Of a DNA stretch of 9,262 nt, positions 6,162-9,262 are shown in pieces; position 1 is the first letter of the stretch, and the number at the start of each line of letters is the position of its first letter. The notes beneath the pieces were generated by a model. It did no database searches, was not told the DNA's origin, and saw only the letters and a program-made list of their open reading frames with translations. The stretch comes from Treponema sp. (lineage in GTDB: Bacteria; Spirochaetota; Spirochaetia; Treponematales; Breznakiellaceae). The translations under genes were made by a program, and so were the position numbers. The DNA lies in the NCBI GenBank assembly GCA_031257715.1, contig JAIROE010000358.1, positions 1 to 9,262 on the forward strand. Reading direction: 5' to 3'.

Positions 6162-8171
6162 TTATACAAGTCCCAATTCCTTGAACAGTTTTTTGTAGGT
6201 GTCAAAGTATTCGGATTTGGCAAATTCTTCTATTTTTTCATCGGGCAGTGATTCAAGGAGTTGATCCATATAGGAAAGAACGGTTTTGAGCTCCTGCTTG
6301 ATATTGGAAGGAATATCCAGCGCCTCGTCATCAAAATCGTCCCCGGTTCCGGATACGGGAAGTTCCGGTTCCTCAACGCCGGCCGTTTCGGCGTCAACGG
6401 CTTCGGCGCCGGAAGATATTTCCGCCGTTTCATCAAGGGCGGCCAGGCCGTCGTCGGCAAGAACTTCCTTCTCTTCAATGTCGTCTTCAAAGGGAACCGA
6501 TGAATCGTCGGCTTCCACGATGAAGCCTTCGGGAATGACCGGCGCGAAACTGTCGTCTTCGGTGGATTTGACCGAAGGCAGTTCAGGCGTGTCCTCAAAG
6601 GAAACGGTTTCGGTAATATCCCCGGCGGGAGCGTCTGTCACCGTATCTTCACCGGAAATGTTTATCGCGGCATCGTCATCGGGAATATCAATGTCTTCAC
6701 CGGGAATATCAATCGCGATCTCTTCTTCGGCAGGAATATCAATCGTGGTCTCTTCCTCTTCGCCGGGAATGTCGATGGCAATGTCCCCGCCCGAATCCTC
6801 GTCGAAAATATTCTCTTCCGTTTCCGGGTTTTTTTCATCAAGGCCGGAAAGATCCATGTCTATGGAAATATCGTCGTCAAGGGAAAAATCATCCAGCAAG
6901 GGTTCCTGCAGGGGATTTTCCGTAATACCGGCGCCGAGATCAGGTTCATCAATGACCGCTTCGGAAAGATCCATGGAGCCTTCATCAAGGGAAAGGCTGT
7001 CCAGAGCAAATTCGTCGGGAGTATCTTCGAGAGAAAGGTCTTCAGCGGTTTCACTTTTTTCCACGGCCAGGGGATCTTCTTCCAGATATGTGGTGTCCTC
7101 GGGCGGCGGGGTCATGGGTTTGACGCCTTCTTCCTGAAGCTGTTTGAGTTCGTCGTTCCCGTCAATATCGTCAAGGGAAAAGCCGGAGATCTGATCCTCC
7201 ACTTTCGCTTCGCTTCCCAGTTCGTCAAGGTCGGAATCGGCAAAGTCAAAGTTAAGTCCGATATTCTCCGCTTCTCCGGAGATGGTTTCGGAGCCGCTTT
7301 CCGCGCTCTCCGTTCCCTCCCCTGTGATGTCTTCTCCTATAATGTCTTCTTCATCGGAGAGCATGTCGGGCAGGGGCTTGTCGTCCATTTCGTCCGGAAA
7401 ACCGGAATCGCCCGTTTCCACGAGGTCCTCCTTGAGTTCCCCGGTCGCGTCGGCGCCTGTTTCCTCGGTAAAATCGGCGGTGTTGAGTATGTTGTCAAGT
7501 TCGTCCCCCGTAAGGGCTATCTTTTCATCGTCTTCCTCGTCGAAGAAACCGCCCCGGCTCTGGGAATCTCCGCGCTCCTCGGCGGGCGCTTCTCCCCTCA
7601 CGGCGGCGAATTCTTTTTTCAGCGTAGTCAGTTCGGTTCTGATGGACGAAAGTTCATCGGCTATTTTCATGAGAAGCTGGGTGGAAAGATCCCCGGCCGC
7701 GGTTTTTTCCCTGCCCGCCGCGGGAAGGGTTTCCGCAACCGGCTCGGGCTCGGCGGGATCAAGAAAATCATCCATGGAAATTTCGGTAAATCCCTCGTCA
7801 TCGTCCGGCCCGGCCTCTTCTATCGGCTCCTCCGCGATTCCCCCTGAAAAATCCACGCTGTCGTCCGGTTCGGGAAGGCCAAGATCATCAAGACCGCTTG
7901 AATCGTTTTTATCGGGAATATCAAGATCGGGAAGTGAAGAAAGATCATCTGAATCCAGAGCGGCGTCAAAACCGGGATCCGTCAGGCCGGAATCGAAATC
8001 CGAATCCAATGGATCCGTATACGACGAAGGGGATTCCGGAAATTCCTGGCTTTCGGCGCCGGAAAGATCCTGGGGTTCACTCTTGACCCATACGCCGTAT
8101 TCGTCAAGTTCGGCAGAGGAGCCTATTGTACCACGATCGTAATATATCGAAGGTTTTTTTTCACTTGCCAT
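6162..8171 (-). CDS. Large acidic, mostly disordered protein with conserved-looking islands
   Basis: A 669-residue protein from ATG 8171 (GGGAG 6 bases upstream) to TAA 6164-6162. Most of it is Asp/Glu/Ser-rich low-complexity sequence, so a very low pI and intrinsic disorder are expected. Four stretches look ordered: an N-terminal YYDRGTIGSSAELDEYGVWV (10-29); a heptad-like coiled coil (LLMKIADELSSIRTELTTLK, 166-185); a mixed-charge helix at 209-234 (DDEKIALTGDELDNILN); and a C-terminal helical domain at 619-669 (IKQELKTVLSYMDQLLESL to KLFKELGLV). Several IDIP-E/D repeats occur near 480-510. No signal peptide or membrane segment is seen. The layout suggests a cytoplasmic scaffold or adaptor. 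As first gene of the operon with the small protein and two MAF proteins, it may organise them. Its long antisense open frames are Ser-rich shadows of the Asp/Glu codons. Confidence 0.8.
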   Translation of the reverse strand: MASEKKPSIYYDRGTIGSSAELDEYGVWVKSEPQDLSGAESQEFPESPSSYTDPLDSDFDSGLTDPGFDAALDSDDLSSLPDLDIPDKNDSSGLDDLGLPEPDDSVDFSGGIAEEPIEEAGPDDDEGFTEISMDDFLDPAEPEPVAETLPAAGREKTAAGDLSTQLLMKIADELSSIRTELTTLKKEFAAVRGEAPAEERGDSQSRGGFFDEEDDEKIALTGDELDNILNTADFTEETGADATGELKEDLVETGDSGFPDEMDDKPLPDMLSDEEDIIGEDITGEGTESAESGSETISGEAENIGLNFDFADSDLDELGSEAKVEDQISGFSLDDIDGNDELKQLQEEGVKPMTPPPEDTTYLEEDPLAVEKSETAEDLSLEDTPDEFALDSLSLDEGSMDLSEAVIDEPDLGAGITENPLQEPLLDDFSLDDDISIDMDLSGLDEKNPETEENIFDEDSGGDIAIDIPGEEEETTIDIPAEEEIAIDIPGEDIDIPDDDAAINISGEDTVTDAPAGDITETVSFEDTPELPSVKSTEDDSFAPVIPEGFIVEADDSSVPFEDDIEEKEVLADDGLAALDETAEISSGAEAVDAETAGVEEPELPVSGTGDDFDDEALDIPSNIKQELKTVLSYMDQLLESLPDEKIEEFAKSEYFDTYKKLFKELGLV
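6681..6775 (-). repeat. In-frame degenerate repeat encoding IDIPGE-type units
   Basis: On the plus strand GGAATATCAAT occurs at 6682, 6703 and 6733, with a diverged copy GGAATGTCGAT at 6766. The spacings of 21, 30 and 33 bases are all multiples of three. On the coding strand they encode successive ID-IP-(G/A)-E-E units, so the repeat array is protein-level and could change length without shifting the frame. Confidence 0.6.
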
Positions 8172-8177
8172 GAACCG

Positions 8178-8182
8178 CTCCC
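8178..8182 (-). promoter_or_regulatory. Strong ribosome binding site of the acidic-protein gene
   Basis: GGGAG reads on the minus strand 6 bases before the ATG at 8171. It is the clearest Shine-Dalgarno in the operon and fits the first gene of a coupled series. Confidence 0.6.
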
Positions 8183-8240
8183 AATTATAACACGTATACT
8201 ATTGATTATCGGCTAATTTGGGTTACATGAGTAGTGTTTT
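8183..8240. promoter_or_regulatory. Divergent AT-rich promoter region of MAF operon and FtsB-like gene
   Basis: This is the AT-rich part of the 177-base spacer between the divergent starts at 8171 and 8349. On the minus strand TATAAT (8189-8184) is an exact -10 match, but it would start transcription inside or after the ribosome site. GATAAT (8210-8205) would leave a leader that includes it. On the plus strand TATACT (8195-8200) is a candidate -10. I see no good -35 for any of them. The rest of the spacer (8241-8348) is open in the FtsB-like frame and may be its leader or an N-terminal extension. Confidence 0.4.
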
Positions 8241-8348
8241 TTGGATATTACCCGAAAGAACCCCTTATTCCAGATCTTAGCCTGGTCTTTTTCCCAATGT
8301 CAACCACATTTGCTCAAGATACCGCCCCGGACTTCCGTAAATTTGACA

Positions 8349-8786
8349 ATGGGAGCCTCGAAATACCTCATCGCCCTCTGGACAGCCGCCGCCGTGTACG
8401 CCGTTTTGTCTTTACTGACCGGGGCCATGGGTTTTTCCGCGTACCGGGAACTTCTTTCAGAACGGGATAAACAGCGGGCCAACATGGAAAAACTGGGCCT
8501 TATCAACGAAACCCTTGAAAACACCAAAAACAGCCTTCTTTACGACAGGGACACCATCGCTGTTTACGCCAGGGAACTGGGATACGGCGGCAGGGACGAA
8601 CGTTTTGTTCGTATTGTGGGGCTTGGAGGGGTAAAACGCGCCGCCGTCCGGCCCGGAGAAGTCGTCAGGGCGCGCCGGCCGGAATTTACGGACGACCGCA
8701 CAATAAAAATAATAGCCCTTTCGGCCGGCGGGGCCGTTTTGGCGCTTCTTCTGGTTCTCGATGCGTTCAGGCGGGCGCGGCGTTAA
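8349..8786 (+). CDS. FtsB/DivIC-like septum formation initiator protein with extra C-terminal TM
   Basis: From ATG 8349 this is a 145-residue protein ending at TAA 8784-8786. The frame is open back to a TTG at 8241, but the 36 extra residues look uncharacteristic. Starting at 8349 puts a membrane segment at once at the N-terminus, as in the family, although no clear Shine-Dalgarno precedes either start. Segments in order: TM about 6-29, a coiled-coil-like stretch 30-65 (YRELLSERDKQRANMEKLG), and the FtsB/DivIC-like motif DRDTIAVYARELGYGGRDE (66-84). In FtsB/DivIC proteins this kind of segment lies outside the cytoplasm and contacts FtsL and FtsQ. Residues 85-118 are basic, and 119-139 (IIALSAGGAVLALLLVLDAF) form a second membrane segment, unusual for this normally single-pass family. 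A cell division role is inferred from the motif. Confidence 0.7.
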   Translation: MGASKYLIALWTAAAVYAVLSLLTGAMGFSAYRELLSERDKQRANMEKLGLINETLENTKNSLLYDRDTIAVYARELGYGGRDERFVRIVGLGGVKRAAVRPGEVVRARRPEFTDDRTIKIIALSAGGAVLALLLVLDAFRRARR

Positions 8787-9262
8787 CGGCCGGAACCGCC
8801 GGGTAAAGTGCCGCCGGGACCTTTCGTCCATTCAACGGCCCGTATTTCGGGGACAAGTTCCGTTTCATCTCCGTCCCGGTGGAAACCCGTCACCGTCTTG
8901 AACCCCCGCAGGACGGATCCCCGTCCGTACAGCCGCAGTTCCCAAATCATCGGCTCCGCCCCGGCGCTGAGCGCCCTGGCCGTTTCATAGGGCAGGGGGT
9001 AGTAATACCGTTCAGAATTGGGGGAAACCTGCCGTACCGTAAGGACATTATCCTCTATCGCGTAGGAAAGGGCCATTTGGGCGCCGGAAGAAAAGACCGC
9101 CATGCCCCGTCCCCCCCGGTACAGGCGTATCATTTCAATTCCGCTTTCCCCCTTCCAGCTTCCCATGATCCGGCTTTCGGTGATATTTTCGGCCGGGACG
9201 GGGTCCGGCCGCCCGTCCGCGGGCAGGATAAAGGCGGCCTCCAGCATGGAACGGGCCTTGAG
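8783..9262 (-). CDS. C-terminal part of unknown protein, truncated by window edge
   Basis: The frame runs from the right edge to TAA 8785-8783, giving at least 159 residues. An ATG at 9247 is present, but no ribosome site precedes it and the frame is open to the edge (residues LKARS before it), so the protein probably begins beyond the window. From about residue 34 the sequence is beta-rich: GSWKGESGIEMIRLYRGGRG, then MAVFSS, LSYAIEDNVLTVRQVS, a Tyr-rich YYYPLPY and MIWELRLYG. The opening 'G-x-W ... I.L...G.G' and antiparallel pattern recall lipocalin-like or small beta-barrel domains of secreted lipoproteins, but no specific family is recognised. It converges on the FtsB-like gene, and the two stop codons overlap. 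Confidence 0.6.
   Translation of the reverse strand, partial: LKARSMLEAAFILPADGRPDPVPAENITESRIMGSWKGESGIEMIRLYRGGRGMAVFSSGAQMALSYAIEDNVLTVRQVSPNSERYYYPLPYETARALSAGAEPMIWELRLYGRGSVLRGFKTVTGFHRDGDETELVPEIRAVEWTKGPGGTLPGGSGR

Noticed and set aside
6286..8142. Two long plus-strand open frames (6286-7137 and 7282-8142) of about 285 codons each, opposite the acidic-protein gene
   Set aside because: They are extremely Ser-rich and mirror the Asp/Glu codons of the minus-strand gene, and they lack domains. The minus frame has a good ribosome site and perfect operon fit.
8220..8253. Possible hairpin between GGGTTAC (8220) and ATTACCC (8247)
   Set aside because: Only four or five pairs match, with a loop of about 20 bases. 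There is no riboswitch-like structure around it.
8343..8348. TTGACA at the FtsB-like start, resembling a -35 element
   Set aside because: No -10-like hexamer lies 16-18 bases downstream; that position is within the coding sequence (near 8366) and is GC-rich.

Overview
The window most resembles a moderately GC-rich spirochete chromosome (Treponema or a close relative such as the insect-gut treponemes). I base this on recognition of gene families: tandem motility-associated-factor (MAF/DUF115) proteins, a stand-alone Memo-family protein, a FtsB/DivIC-like protein, and a very acidic, mostly disordered protein of treponemal character. No rRNA, tRNA, CRISPR array, insertion sequence or phage gene is visible. 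Almost all of the DNA is coding, and the genes abut or converge with almost no spacers.

Left part (1-2544). The 3' end of a plus-strand gene (1-279) converges on a minus-strand membrane protein (301-1593). That protein has two membrane segments around an extracytoplasmic sensor-like region, a Pro/Arg/acidic linker, and a C-terminal domain that looks like a GGDEF domain without its signature. A divergent plus-strand Memo-family gene (best start GTG 1663, end 2544) follows. The two divergent starts share a 69-base AT-rich spacer.

Central part (2548-8171). Four minus-strand genes form an evident operon, read from right to left: a 669-residue acidic protein (8171-6162), a 138-residue protein of unknown function (6161-5745), a 511-residue MAF-like protein (5743-4208) and a second, 556-residue MAF-like protein (4218-2548). 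The junctions are 0 nt, 1 nt and an 11-nt overlap, so translational coupling is likely. MAF proteins are linked in other bacteria to transfer of nonulosonic acid-type sugars onto flagellin. The cluster is therefore plausibly a flagellar or surface glycosylation module, with the acidic and small proteins as helpers. No sugar-nucleotide biosynthesis or flagellin gene lies within the window, so this remains inference.

Right part (8172-9262). A 177-base spacer separates the operon from a divergent plus-strand FtsB/DivIC-like gene (8349-8786). This gene has an unusual second membrane segment at its C-terminus. Its stop codon overlaps that of a convergent minus-strand gene of unknown function (8783 to the window edge).
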